The notes beneath the pieces were generated by a model. It saw nothing but the letters and a program-made list of their open reading frames with translations, ran no database searches and was not told the DNA's origin. Position numbers and translations under genes: made by a program. From NCBI GenBank assembly GCA_937949525.1, contig CALEDT010000005.1, positions 1 to 60,013 on the forward strand: a stretch of 60,013 bases of DNA, given 5' to 3'. The stretch comes from an uncultured Burkholderiales bacterium (lineage in GTDB: Bacteria; Pseudomonadota; Gammaproteobacteria; Burkholderiales; Thiobacillaceae). Below are positions 28,901 to 33,468 of this stretch, in pieces (position 1 is the stretch's first letter; the number at the start of each line of letters is the position of its first letter).

Positions 28901-29180
28901 CGAGGCGTTGGCCATGCTGCTGGATGACCATGTGCGCGCCGTTCTGGCTGATTTGTCCGCTGCCCACCTGGATGCGGCCCTGCGTGGGCAGCGCGCCGGC
29001 GTCCAGCGCACGCGCGCTGGGCGCGAAGCCGGGCAGGCAGACCGACAGCAAGGCCACCAGCAGCGCGCTCAGCATTTTGCGCGGGCGCGCGATCAGGCGC
29101 AGTGCGCGTCCGCCGGAAAGTCTGACGACGGTCTGTGTCGGGGAGGATGGGCCGGATGCGCTCTTGGCTGTACGGGTCAT
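10911..29180 (-). CDS. Giant two-partner-secretion exoprotein TpsA with FG-GAP and YDG repeats
   Basis: A 6089-residue protein with no break over 18.3 kb. The ATG at 29180 is chosen because GGAGGTGAAC lies just before it; an in-frame start at 29291 runs back into tpsB. It has the long TpsA signal (about 35 polar residues, then MLSALLVALLSVCLPG...SARA). Residues about 55-330 are the TPS haemagglutination-activity domain with IQVGSGQISQNGAHMVIQ, VFLVNPKGVLFAPGA and GGLVASSLDL. Residues about 330-600 continue the beta-helix. About 602-4098 hold 48 FG-GAP-like repeats. About 4345-5975 hold MBG-like domains flanking 16 YDG repeats. The last roughly 115 residues have no anchor or PEP-CTERM signal. 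TpsB lies 32 bp upstream. The expected role is secretion through TpsB and adhesion or aggregation at the surface. Confidence 0.93.
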   Translation of the reverse strand: MTRTAKSASGPSSPTQTVVRLSGGRALRLIARPRKMLSALLVALLSVCLPGFAPSARALDAGALPTQGRIQVGSGQISQNGAHMVIQQHGQRLGIDWQTYSIGADGSVTYVQPGRDAVALNRVVGDEATQIYGRLNANGQVFLVNPKGVLFAPGAKVDVGGLVASSLDLKQDDFAQGRYAFQGGDAAGKVVNQGDIQAAAGGYVALFAPKAANEGAIRVQSGQVVLAGGRAVTVDITGSNLIHAVVQQGAADSRVDNSGHIEAPGGSVRLTARAAQDTVGGLVNNTGIVKAHTLVNKNGEIWLLGDSVANTGEVRAEGAAQTAGGRIEIAGAAVALGGSISADGADGGQIIVTAGQRLSLAENVSARGQDGAGGRIEYASGGGILESGSSHTDAGGTTDGGEIRVHAASGIASSGQYTAAGRDGHGGRIDMTGHSVHLLSARLDASGATEGGLIRVGGAFQGGKDDAPEHAPEVQHLFVGRWEDTYAPANARTLFVNDGTSLDVGATGGRGGTVILWADEQTTFLGAIEARGASGKGGGAVEISAGDTLRRARLDDVLVGPGGHLLLDPKNLIIGDQETLKQWQYQAVLESVYAWKASVPVLNSHDQLGVAVALNHDATRMAVGAHLDDGAANGRTDSGAVHLFAFQDAGFNGGALVGTLGHGYLGGNNVNVALDISDGFGSAVALSNDARQLAVGAYLDDGAANNGGNAGAVHLFTFDDGSFAGGRKVGTIGHGYSGAGDINPTHLDGSDFFGLGVALSGDGRRLAVGAYGDDGAPNNRWDSGAVHLFAFDAGFENGRHVGIIGHGYAPNQALPSSLAVSLNNFDSFGVSVALSRDGSHLAVGAHADDGAGATSGDYGAVHLFTLDGDFRPTKIGTIGRNYGGEHDLAQALDTGDLFGRSVALNGDGTRLAVGAVNDDGAANNTSNTGAVYLYTFDAPGFSGGRLAATIGVGYTGADDIPITLRNGDIFGAAVALSADATRLAVGAPQDDGANNNLNNAGAVHLFTFADTAFGGGKRVGLVGQDYRNERGEGVALDGTRSAGTDLAGMAVALNANARLLAVGAPGDDGYGDNASNTGAVHLITFDDGDFTGARLAGSIGHGYLGAGNLHVDLDDNDEFGFGVALSGDGRHLAVGARYDDGAGNNNSNAGAVHLITFADAAFGGAQKVGTLGVGYGGAGNLHVPLVNGAQFGFSVALNHDGTRLAVGAPEEHGAGGSQGYSGAVRLFAFAPGFQDGAQIATLGHGYSTTLDPDNIALPLRFYDSFGSSVALSGDGRKLAVGAYRDDGAANNVTDAGAVHLFTFSDATGPFTGGVKTGTIGVGYNGAGDVAVALDGYDNFGRAVALNAHGTLLAVGASHDDGAGNVRTDTGAVHLFTFADSAFTGGALAGSIGHGYLGGRNVGIRLDSSDQFGTAVALNAAGDRLAVGAPRDDGANNQATNSGAVHLFRFNDQAFNGGRLAGSIGNGYVPDNALSLDLSSHRSWNGDQAGYAVALSADARQLAVGLPFDDGAAERPWDNRNYGAVHLITFADRDFGGGTLVGTLGKGYAGSKDIDIALDANDRFGAAVALSGDGLHLAVGAPYDDGANNIAGDSGAVRLFTFTDTAFSGGQLRATLGRGYTGGNDLSPQTGSAYNYYFGSAVALNHDGTRLAVGVPYDSGADYAYASGAVQLFTFNDDFSGGSLVGTIGRGYTTTLDPDNVPVQLDAYDQFGSSVALNAAGTLLAVGAAEDDGAGNAVYNSGAVRLFTFGAAFTGGTHVATLGAGYSGANDLYLPLSDSNHFGRSVALNAAGTQLAVGAPYDDGADDRKSDSGAVYLFTLQADGTAAALASRLGSGYAAIGGVEAGLRSGDYFGWSVALDGDGTRLAVGAPRDDGARNAQNDSGAVHLFAFDDSLFGGGRRLGRIGHGATAEKSLALPIHGSKYWHGEAAGWSVALSADARQLAIGAPDDSGGDEPAWLDRYYGAVHLVTFEDGDFGGGALAGTVGKGYRGGNNIDVPLDRYDQFGTAVALSGDGMRLVVGAPYDAGFRNTDSSAGAIHLFTFGDSDFSGGWKVGTIGLDYTGSNDLAFRAPNGYNLGRSLALNHDGSRLAAGDPYNSGVNNSASYAGAVHLFAFDSASPFGNGRYAGSVGVGFATRDADVNVNAQTAVLNSSDYFGYSVALDGSGNLLAVGAPYDDGQDDLRSNSGAVHLFSFTPGTEFLGAQHVGTIGHGYRNTDRPGNIDIALPRGHAFAYGGVALSGDGRRLVVGSPYDHGFDGTRYYSGAVRTFTFAAGLTEGALVGTLGAGYTGANDLNLTLPTSAYFGWAVALDGDGRRMAVGLPYDGGLLGDQYQAGAVDLFTFGADMTNPTRVGRVGRGYTGAASLDAPFTGYGYSDGDQLGTAVALSADARLLAIGAPGDAGAVTANPQADSGAVHLITFSDGDFNGATLTGTIGRGYDGGNNIAVALDAGDRFGSAVALSRDGRRLAVGAPFDDGYGNTATDSGAVYLFGFADTAFTGGALYAMLGVGYSGGKNLDLTGTVSAGDEFGQAVALDQSGSRLAVGAPADYGASGFAYYSGSVHLFTFSDDLFSGGARAATLGLGFTGGNDIDVGQDLYDRFGSSLALSADATRLAVGAMHDAGAGNTRNDAGAVHLFTFGDAFSAGTKVGTIGYGYGGAGNVAVPSLSTGDQFGHAVALDSGGTRLAVGASGADTSTLSNSGAVHLFTFGDGFTQGAWIGSLAAGYSSSLGVPIDLRGGDQFGRGVALSGDATRLVVGAPNDDGYDVSQGNAGVAYLFTFGDDRFADAQAVGRIGHGYVQVTRALDIPFVGAGSSEADRFGSSVALSGDARLLAVGAPNDAGATNATLRSQQGAVHLITFSDGNYGGASLTGTIGGGYSGGNNVHVALDAFDRFGSAVALSRDGRVLAVGAPYDDGAYEAATDSGAVHLFGFADGAFGGGQRLATLGRGYGGGNNVAVELDSGDQFGQSVALDQDGTRLAVGAPYDDGAGNLRTNSGAVYLFTFASGAASGTLAGVIGRGYTGGGDVDIPLDNHDLFGTAVALSANADLLAVGAPRDDGAANQFGDTGAVHLFGFGDAFAAGRHVASVGKGYAGTQDVAIQLGGSDNFGQSVALNAAGTRLAVGAPYDDGAYRNRFNTGAIHLFTFGENLSAGMWVGSIGADYAGPRDIHLPLAGDSDLLGWSVALNGAGDRLAAGLINDAGAHGTRSYAGAVKLFAFEDGAFNGGRVAGHIGYGYQTVSTALNTGWAGAMSYQGDAFGSAVAFDGSGTLLAVGAPRDDGFRNGNPGSGAVYLFQFGGSGDAQASLLGIVGSGYRGGRSIDVALDPNDAFGSAVALTADGRMMAVGAPNDDGHNNRITDSGAVHLFQFGNGAFQEGVLTGTLGYGYAGVGSLAVDTLAYVDRFGSALALSADGTRLAVGAPLDKGAAKSIVHDSRGYGAVHLFRSDAGAWQRTGVIGFGYTGAGSLDMGSTLHQQDNFGSAVALDGAGTLLAVGAPYDDGHNDARFDAGAVHLFTLGDDFSMPARVGTIGFGYVANLDNALTTDDSHFNLATLDFIDYFGSAVALTRDGRRLAVGAPYDDGGDIASADAGAVHLFGFADDRFATPARLSTLGVGYGTVSDLQQRIGSYDHFGSAVAFSADGARLAVGMPGDDGAGNGKTDSGAVRIFTFADDSFTLGFEIAALGDGRLPANVSFPTITTNDRFGAALALSHDATRLAVGAPGDDGFTNDRGDAGAVHLFSFSDGDFSGAALRASIGFGYSGGNNIGLELGWADNFGAAVALNADATLLAVGSPRDDGAHNDRHDAGAVHLFRFADGDFGAGARVGTLGYGHAGGNDVGIARLDTQDAFGTAVALSGDGRVLVVGAPGDDGSSHQRNNSGAVYRFAFGNDFTGGTLTGLVGHGYTGTADIHVALDGNDEFGRAVALNGDATLLAVGAPGDDGQGNSRFNTGAVHLFTLDGGTGGTRVGTIGFGYDSPGDIALALDASDQFGGAVALDAQGGLLAVGAPGDDGAGNSRGNAGAVYLLRFADTAFGMGRHDHTLGHAYTSFGEVNTPINANDAFGSAVALGGDGNRLAVGAPGHDLSGGYTLTDTGRVQLFSAGELTADNDLSALAFADRPGDTVALLASEVASLLVTGTAVTLQANNDLVLASHLRVPGDTGGALTLMAGRRVLLNGDIVSANGDVLIQANTPVAQGTVAAQRDAGAALLAMASGTRIDGGDGTVTLRLADGAGLGDSSAGNITLGDIQAAGIVVENLGAGSGAGVMLNGRLNATGDIVVATTGGNVTNNRGADALASGEGRWLLYTGDWWNSLENGLVAAAGGDMPRLYDRTYAGAAPDTIMPGNHLIYRSRPTLTLHASSATKVYGDADPALAFQVFGLVNDDGVADTVASAGLGDPTVSLPVVADPTRRAAGTHAISIAYTDTGTNAGYAIQVGAGNVLTVTPRPLVLLGLSVDDKVYDGGTAAVIANPGTLSGLLSGDDASVQGIASAAFADRHAGNGKTVLISGLSLTGTDAANYSVANLTATASILRKPITLTSFSAADKIYDGTTSATITGYGALDGLVGTETLVIASGSARFGDRNAGQDKTVTLTGIGLANGTGHAGDYVLTLPLPTTTATITPKPVHAGGTRQYDGTATVLAGQLSLLGIIGGDQVGLTGNAGMADKHVGTGKPLTFDDMALAGLHAGNYLLAGGTIDITPRLLSVTGMSVQNKIYDGTTVAHYSGTPVVGGELVANDDVLLAIDDLSVEFIDKHAGFGKALVATGLSLAGTDAPNYRIVVTDTATIAPRLMTIAAAGHDKVYDGMRDATVTYSDDRIAGDDLAILGTARFDSKHVGVNKPITVHLALSGPDAGNYLYNASATTSASITPRALNVTATAQHKVYDGTTEATVLFTDDRVAGDQLTLTSLAGFADRHAGVAKPITGLLGVTGADAGNYSYANTLQLAADITPKPLQADGTRVYDGTNLVAAADLMVPGIIAGDDAALTGGGHMADKHVGMAKPVTPDTLILVGEHAGNYALVGATIDITPRPLTVSGLSVLDKVYDATTDATFTGTPTLTGDWLPGDDIAVVPAADIVVVFADKHAGSDKTLVVQGGLISGADAHNYRVEVVGSASIAQRPLDLRVTALDRVYDGTSVAGLRVSDDRSGAMLLDDLLITASGSFADKHVGTDKPVAVVMNVTGSDAANYLFTPVQQASASITPRPLDVQATVSDRIYDGTRAAAVTLADDRIAGDQLAVTGVGEFADKHAGIAKSVLVTLAYGGPDLGNYSVVDSITTVGSILPRPLTFAGLGVLDKIYDGTPVAHITGGFDTVSGLIDGDDIAIDVGSASAVFADKHAGIAKPVSIVGVGLSGADRDNYTVQASAGTASILRKTLDVTGLTPSSKVYDGTRNAIAAGIPDVQADFIAGDDVALDLAGFTVEFADKHVGTDKPLFITGNVLTGADAANYEARLNTTASITPRPLTVTADVVDRIYDGSTDATVAFLDDRIAGDLLSINGTARFVDKHVGTNKPIQLADLALSGADAGNYLFDGSALTASASIHPRILLATGQRVYDGGTAIPADTLGFDNLVPGDDLSLSGGVTLVDKHVGENKPVQGGLALAGADAANYILSGLRYTVTPRALTVTGLSAQDKVYDGTTQATVAGSASIGLELVPGDEVFADLSTVSVAFLDKHVGTGKPLMVTGNVLSGADAGNYFALLDVVASITPRQLTLTGVGAQDKVYDGTTVATRMDIAPPALAGGVIAGDDLVLDLVNLAVAFADKNAGTGKSLVVSGASLGGSDAGNYRIAIADATASIAKAPLAVAIDPAQSVQRYYGDDNPIPSVIFTGFVAGEDAAIAGISGAPSITTAATATSPVGVYDIQLTLGDLDAQNYSFGPFQTGTLTVSPKPLTIFGNNVVRFAGEPDPDPYTWSTNVGGLVHGDQLQFVVIAPPAGSADAQGGAVFPLMPLDAVFAIGDPANYLLSYRNGWLLVLTKPDYLAGATDSGATPGFAVELIDPADIAAADAGLRRELGLQDITRRMPDAPLQLQRQSLLGIDPEEIRRMVERYGEADRQTSSQLIADLRAQPILYWYAGPGASMLNLDSLNPDSPTP
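11830..15850 (-). repeat. 16 YDG-domain repeats of TpsA
   Basis: By hand I count 16 units of about 83 residues, each opening with a D/N-K/R-[VI]-YDGT motif, then a GDD/GDQ turn, F.DKHAG..K, and a GADAxNY step, ending ITPRPL or similar. Three units vary the opening (RQYDG, RVYDG, VYDA). MBG-like domains (KVYGDADP; RYYGDDNP) flank the tract. Units are rigid beta modules that form stalks in secreted adhesins. Confidence 0.88.
16885..27378 (-). repeat. 48 FG-GAP-like repeats arranged as eight blocks of six
   Basis: The consensus is FGxAVALSxDGxxLAVGAP followed by DDGAxNxxxDSGAVHLFTF, then GTIGxGYxGxNN, about 73 residues per unit. I count 48 units by eye. Every sixth unit (1, 7, 13, 19, 25, 31, 37, 43) is marked by an odd linker before it and by ADARLLA and HLITFxDGDF-type variants. 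The unit after it always follows a GYxGGNNIxVALD linker. Block starts are near 27378, 26055, 24727, 23407, 22052, 20741, 19427 and 18090. FG-GAP repeats form beta-propellers in integrins; the D-rich loop resembles a calcium site. Confidence 0.85.
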
Positions 29181-29212
29181 GTTCACCTCCACGGACGTTG
29201 CGCGCCGCGCGC

Positions 29213-30937
29213 TCAGAACCCCACGTTCATGACGAAGTAGATGTAGGGCCTGCGGTCGTCGCCGCCGGTCGGCGCGCGATTGCCCCGCCACGCAGCGCTC
29301 AGGCTGAAATCCAGATCGTCGGCATTGCTCCAGGCGAGTCCCAGGCCGGTGCCGCGCAGGATCGGTTGGTTGTCGGCGGCGATACGGCCGCGCGCCAGGT
29401 CATGGAACAGACTGCCGGTGAGTGTACTGCCGGTCAGCGCCCAGGTATGGCGCAGTTCCAGCGCCAGCAGCGCGCCGCGATCGACGTTGAGCTCGCCCGG
29501 CGCATAGGCGCGCACACCGTAGGGACCGGTGAGCGCGTACTTTTCCGAACTGTCCAGGCCGTTGAAACCGTACTGGCCGGACAGCCGGCCGTAGAGGTTC
29601 CAGTTGCCGGTCAGCGCCTGCCGGCGGCTGGCATCCAGCGACAGCTTGGTGAAGGTTCCGGACGGCGCGCCGGCCGGGCGGCTGGAGTCCCAGTGCAGGC
29701 TGCCGGTGGCCAGTTGCAGCAGTCCCAGGCTGTGGCCACCACCCAGCACGGCATCGCGGCGCGAGCCCTGCGCGCCGAGAGTGAGCTGGTGGCTGTGCTT
29801 CTGGTTGCGGTTGTTGGGCACCGCCGCCAGCTTGTCTTCCAGATCCTTGTACTCGTAGCGGGCCAGCAGGCTGAGGTTGTCGTGCATGCCGCGGCTCAGC
29901 GCGTACTGGCCGCCGACGTGCAGCACGTTGGCCTCGCCGCGCGCGCCGAGTACGGAGAACGGCGCGCCCAACTCGTAGGTGAGGCGACTGAGGCCGGCTT
30001 CCGCAACCCAGCCCTGCCCGCCCAGCGGCACGCGGGTGATCAGGTGGCCGTTGACCAGCCGTCCTTCCTCCGACGCCAGCACGCGGAACTGCGTACTGTC
30101 GCCCCATCCGAACAGATTTCTGAGCTGGAAGCGGGCACCCAGGCGGAACTCGCCGGTAGTGTTGCTGCCGTGGTTGTTGAAGTCGATGGCGTTGGCCAGC
30201 GGCTCTTCCTCGGCGACGGTGACGACGATGTCGGCCGTACCCGGACGCGCGCCCGGCGTGAACGCGGCGCGGGCGACCACGCCGGGAATGTCGTTGAGCA
30301 GCAGCAGGCGGCGCTCGATGTCTTGCTGCAACACCTGCGGGGCGGATTCGACACCTTCCAGATGGCGCTGGATGACCTCGTCGCGCAGGCGCACGTCCTG
30401 GGCAGTGACGATCTGCACGGCATCGATGGTTCCCTCCAGCACGGCGATCTCCACCACCCCCTGGACGATGCGCTGCGCCGGCAGATAGGCGTAGGCCAGC
30501 AGGTATCCGCGGTTCTGGTAATGGCGGGTGATGGCGCCGGCCGCGTCGTTCAGGCCGTTCACGTCCAGCGTGCGACCTTCCCAGGGCCGCACCAGATCGG
30601 CGAGCACGTCGTCGGCGATGGCGCGGTTGCCGGTGATGCGAAAACGTGCGACCTCCAGCGTGGTGCCTTCCGGCAGACGGATCGCCGGTCTGGGTGCGGT
30701 CTCGTCGATCAACGCTTGCGGCTCGCGCGCGGCGGCGGCCTCGCGTTCGGCGCGCTGTGCGTCGCGCATCAGTGCGCCGGCATCGGTGGGTGTCTGCGCC
30801 AGCGCGGAACCGGTCGGCAAGCCCATCAGCCCGGCGAGCAGGGCTGCGATCGCGGTATCGGCGGGTGACGGGGCACGGCGTGGGCGGGCCGAGCCGGTGG
30901 GTTGGCGAAGGCGGCGGGTCGGGGTCGGATGCGTCAT
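29213..30937 (-). CDS. Two-partner-secretion outer-membrane transporter TpsB (ShlB/FhaC/HecB family)
   Basis: A 574-residue protein. An Arg-rich N-region leads to signal TAIAALLAGLMGLPTGSALA. POTRA 1 (about 85-165) has LEVARFRITGNRAIADDVL and TRHYQNRGYLLAYAYLPAQ; POTRA 2 (about 165-240) has LLLLNDIPGVVARAAFTPG. The barrel (about 245-574) has the L6-loop motif PYGVRAYAPGE, corresponding to the VRGY motif of Omp85 proteins, and ends in VMNVGF with a terminal Phe. It recognises the TPS domain of the partner and threads it across the outer membrane. It lies 32 bp upstream of tpsA and 39 bp downstream of a small unknown gene, in one operon. Confidence 0.93.
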   Translation of the reverse strand: MTHPTPTRRLRQPTGSARPRRAPSPADTAIAALLAGLMGLPTGSALAQTPTDAGALMRDAQRAEREAAAAREPQALIDETAPRPAIRLPEGTTLEVARFRITGNRAIADDVLADLVRPWEGRTLDVNGLNDAAGAITRHYQNRGYLLAYAYLPAQRIVQGVVEIAVLEGTIDAVQIVTAQDVRLRDEVIQRHLEGVESAPQVLQQDIERRLLLLNDIPGVVARAAFTPGARPGTADIVVTVAEEEPLANAIDFNNHGSNTTGEFRLGARFQLRNLFGWGDSTQFRVLASEEGRLVNGHLITRVPLGGQGWVAEAGLSRLTYELGAPFSVLGARGEANVLHVGGQYALSRGMHDNLSLLARYEYKDLEDKLAAVPNNRNQKHSHQLTLGAQGSRRDAVLGGGHSLGLLQLATGSLHWDSSRPAGAPSGTFTKLSLDASRRQALTGNWNLYGRLSGQYGFNGLDSSEKYALTGPYGVRAYAPGELNVDRGALLALELRHTWALTGSTLTGSLFHDLARGRIAADNQPILRGTGLGLAWSNADDLDFSLSAAWRGNRAPTGGDDRRPYIYFVMNVGF

Positions 30938-30976
30938 GGCTGATCGGGTGCTTTCCGCAACGGGCCCGCGGCGGGG

Positions 30977-31222
30977 CTACGCCGTCGGTGTCGGTTCGTT
31001 GCGCCTGAGCAGTCCATCCGCGAGCAATTTGCGGACCACTGCTTCCTGACCGTTGTAGGCCTGCACGAAACCGTCCAGTGGCATGACCAGTACCAGACTG
31101 ACGCTGGTCTTGGGGTTGGTTTGATCATTGCCGGGCAGCAGTTCGAGCGTCGAGAACTCCATGCGCACGGTATTGCCGGCAATTTGTACATTGGTCAGTC
31201 GGTCGGCAAACAGACTGTTCAT
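30977..31222 (-). CDS. Small protein of unknown function heading the TPS operon
   Basis: An 81-residue protein; I do not recognise a family. The ATG at 31222 follows AGGAG with a 7-base gap and is preferred to the TTG just before it. It reads MNSLFADRLTNVQIAGNT, then VRMEFSTLELLPGND, a beta-rich middle (SLVLVMPLDGFVQAY), and a charged helical end (VVRKLLADGLLRR). There is no signal or membrane segment, so it should be cytoplasmic. It precedes tpsB by 39 bp on the same strand. The 204 bp between it and the cyclase gene end (31223-31426) are the likely site of the operon promoter; I see no convincing sigma-70 pair there. Confidence 0.7.
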   Translation of the reverse strand: MNSLFADRLTNVQIAGNTVRMEFSTLELLPGNDQTNPKTSVSLVLVMPLDGFVQAYNGQEAVVRKLLADGLLRRNEPTPTA

Positions 31223-31426
31223 CAAGCCGCTCCTGGTTTTACTGTGTTATTGCTTCGCCGACGTGGAAAGAGCGTCGGAACCCCAACCCTTGGAGCCGGC
31301 GAACCGACCCCGTTGCTTTATTTCATGCACTGGCCGTGGCGTCGGATCCGGGTCGTCGCCGTTCGAGGCGGAAGCCTGCTGCCGCCGCTCGCCGATGGTT
31401 TCATCGTAGGCGGCCGCCATTTGCCG

Positions 31427-32389
31427 TCAATCGGCAGTATCCGGTTTGCGGTGGGCGGCCGTCAATGGGGTTGCCCGCGCCTCGATGTCCGGTGCCGCGA
31501 CGCCGGATGCCGGGCTGTCCAACGTATACATGGCGTGTTCCCCGGCGAAGCCGGCCAGAGCATGTGAACCGCGATCGGACAGCGGCACCAACGCCGCCAG
31601 GCGGTCCCGCGCCGGCCGGCTGACCAGCGTGGCGCAGCCCAGCGTGCCGGCGAGTTTTTCCATGCGGAACGCGAAATGCACCTCGCTGCCGGATATGCGC
31701 TCTTCTTCGCCGATGGTGACGCCGCCCAGCACCACCTGGCCGTGATGCAGTACGAAGCGGAACGCCGGGCGCTGATACGCTTGCAGGTCGATCAGTTCGC
31801 GCAGCGCGGTCAGCAGGCCATCCAGGGTGCCGCCCTCGTCCGGCCAGTAGGCGAAGTAACCGTCGCCCATGAACTGATTGATGCGGCCGCCGTGACGCTC
31901 GATCACCGCTCGGCAGGTCTCCAGCCATCGCCCCATGACCAGCGGTAGTTCGTCGGCCGGCAGTTCGGCCAGCAGGTGCGTCGAGCCGATCACGTCGGCC
32001 ACCAGTAGCCACGCCGATTTGGTACGCACGTCGAACAGGGTCAGGTCGCCGGCACGCACCCCTGCGGCCGGCGGATCGCGCGACTGGTGAAACTGCAATT
32101 CGCATCCACCCAGGCTGATGTGGTCACCGTCGCGCAGGCGAGTGGGTTGGGCGATGCGGTGGCCATTGAGATAAGTGCCGTTGCGGCTGCCGAAGTCTAC
32201 CAGCCAGTATTCGTCATCCCCCTGTCTGTGGATCATGGCATGCCGACGCGACACGCGCGGATCGGGCAGGGCGAGGTCGCTGCCTTCCGCGCGGCCCAGG
32301 CGGCAGGCTGCGGCCAACGCAAAACGCCCCCCCTGGGCGTTGGCGAGCCAGGCAGGCGAACTCTGCACGGGTGGGGTGTCGTCGGTCAT
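31427..32389 (-). CDS. FHA domain - class III nucleotide cyclase fusion
   Basis: A 320-residue soluble protein. The FHA domain (about 22-105) has CRLGRAEGSDLAL, DPRVSRRHAMI and VDFGSRNGTYLNG, with the Arg, Ser-Arg-Arg-His and Asn-Gly residues that bind phosphothreonine. The cyclase homology domain (about 125-290) has both metal Asp positions: Asp132 in LLVADVIGSTHLL and Asp176 in QFMGDGYFAYW. The later motif, normally VNxAARLE, reads VHFAFRMEKLA, so the transition-state Asn is His while the Arg is kept. The domain may be weakly active, have altered specificity, or be a receptor. It is divergent from the PP2C gene across 238 bp and lies between the kinase operon and the TPS operon. Confidence 0.85.
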   Translation of the reverse strand: MTDDTPPVQSSPAWLANAQGGRFALAAACRLGRAEGSDLALPDPRVSRRHAMIHRQGDDEYWLVDFGSRNGTYLNGHRIAQPTRLRDGDHISLGGCELQFHQSRDPPAAGVRAGDLTLFDVRTKSAWLLVADVIGSTHLLAELPADELPLVMGRWLETCRAVIERHGGRINQFMGDGYFAYWPDEGGTLDGLLTALRELIDLQAYQRPAFRFVLHHGQVVLGGVTIGEEERISGSEVHFAFRMEKLAGTLGCATLVSRPARDRLAALVPLSDRGSHALAGFAGEHAMYTLDSPASGVAAPDIEARATPLTAAHRKPDTAD

Positions 32390-32627
32390 CGGTGGACTGG
32401 CTGCTACGGCGGCGGGAAGGAGCGTCGGGTGGTGGGTACACGGGAGCCGAATGATAGCCGTGCGTTCCTCCGGATATCATCCGGCAGGTGATTCCGGCTG
32501 AAATTGGCTCTAAGATGGCGCGCGGCGAACGGCGATGGCTGCAAGCCGTGCCCGTGACGATAATAACCGCTCCGTCAGACACCCGACGGCCACGACTCGC
32601 GCGAACCCGCAATTTCGAGGACGCAAC

Positions 32628-33452
32628 ATGGCAAGCACTGTGCAATGTGAAGTCGCATCGCTCACCCATACCGGTCTGCTGCGCGACCACAATGAGGACA
32701 GCCTGTCCGTGGACAAGGATCTCGGCCTGTTCATCGTGGCCGATGGCATGGGTGGGCATCGTGCCGGCGATGTCGCCAGCAAGTTGGCCGTCGAGGCCGT
32801 GCGGGAGCGCCTCAGGACCATGCTGCCCCGTACCGCGGAGGACACGGTATCCACCACTCAGGCGATTCGTTATGCGGTGGATCATGCCAACGCCCTGATC
32901 CACCAGGCGGCGCTCGATCGTGGCGAAAGCTCCGGCATGGGCACCACCATCGCGCTGTTGCTGCTGCGCGGGCGTGTCGGCTACGTGGCGCATGTCGGCG
33001 ATTCGCGCGTCTATCGACTGCGTCAGGGCCGGCTCGAGGCGATGACCCGCGACCACTCGCTGCTGCAGGCGCAGGTCGGCGCCGGTCTGATCAGCGGCGA
33101 GGAGGCCAGGCACTCCCACAACCGCAACTTGGTGACGCGCGCCCTGGGCATCGAGGCGAAGACCGAATGCGACGTGACGGCGCTGGAGTTGGAGGCTGGT
33201 GACACCTTCCTGCTATGCAGCGATGGTCTCAACACCATGGTCGACGACGAGGACATCGCCCTCACGCTGCGCGAACTGGAGCCCAATCTGGCGCTCGCCG
33301 TGCAGTGCCTGGTGGAGATTGCCAACGACAATGGCGGGCACGACAACATTACCGTAGTAGGCGTGCGGATACGTGCATTGGAGCCGGCTTCGGCGGCGAG
33401 AACGGGGTTGTTCTCGCGCCTGTTGTCCTGGTTGTTCGGTAAGCGCGATTGA
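32628..33452 (+). CDS. PP2C-type (Stp1/PrpC) protein Ser/Thr phosphatase
   Basis: A 274-residue protein starting at ATG 32628; upstream in-frame starts back to 32535 add non-conserved residues and are rejected. PPM motifs are all present: [71 protein letters not shown] and GGHDNITVV. The metal-binding Asp residues are intact, so it is expected to be an active Mn/Mg-dependent phosphatase that reverses the kinase two genes downstream. A short C-terminal basic tail follows the domain. It is first in a seven-gene plus-strand run; the FHA gene starts 16 bp after it. Confidence 0.93.
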   Translation: MASTVQCEVASLTHTGLLRDHNEDSLSVDKDLGLFIVADGMGGHRAGDVASKLAVEAVRERLRTMLPRTAEDTVSTTQAIRYAVDHANALIHQAALDRGESSGMGTTIALLLLRGRVGYVAHVGDSRVYRLRQGRLEAMTRDHSLLQAQVGAGLISGEEARHSHNRNLVTRALGIEAKTECDVTALELEAGDTFLLCSDGLNTMVDDEDIALTLRELEPNLALAVQCLVEIANDNGGHDNITVVGVRIRALEPASAARTGLFSRLLSWLFGKRD

Positions 33453-33468
33453 TCAAGGAGGTTCAGCG

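Noticed and set aside
26523-29240. 905-aa open frame on the plus strand
   Set aside because: Antisense of the TPS domain and first FG-GAP repeats; same explanation.
29181-29291. Longer N-terminus for TpsA starting at 29291
   Set aside because: It would overlap the end of tpsB and place 37 extra residues before a complete TpsA signal; the ATG at 29180 has GGAGGTGAAC in front.
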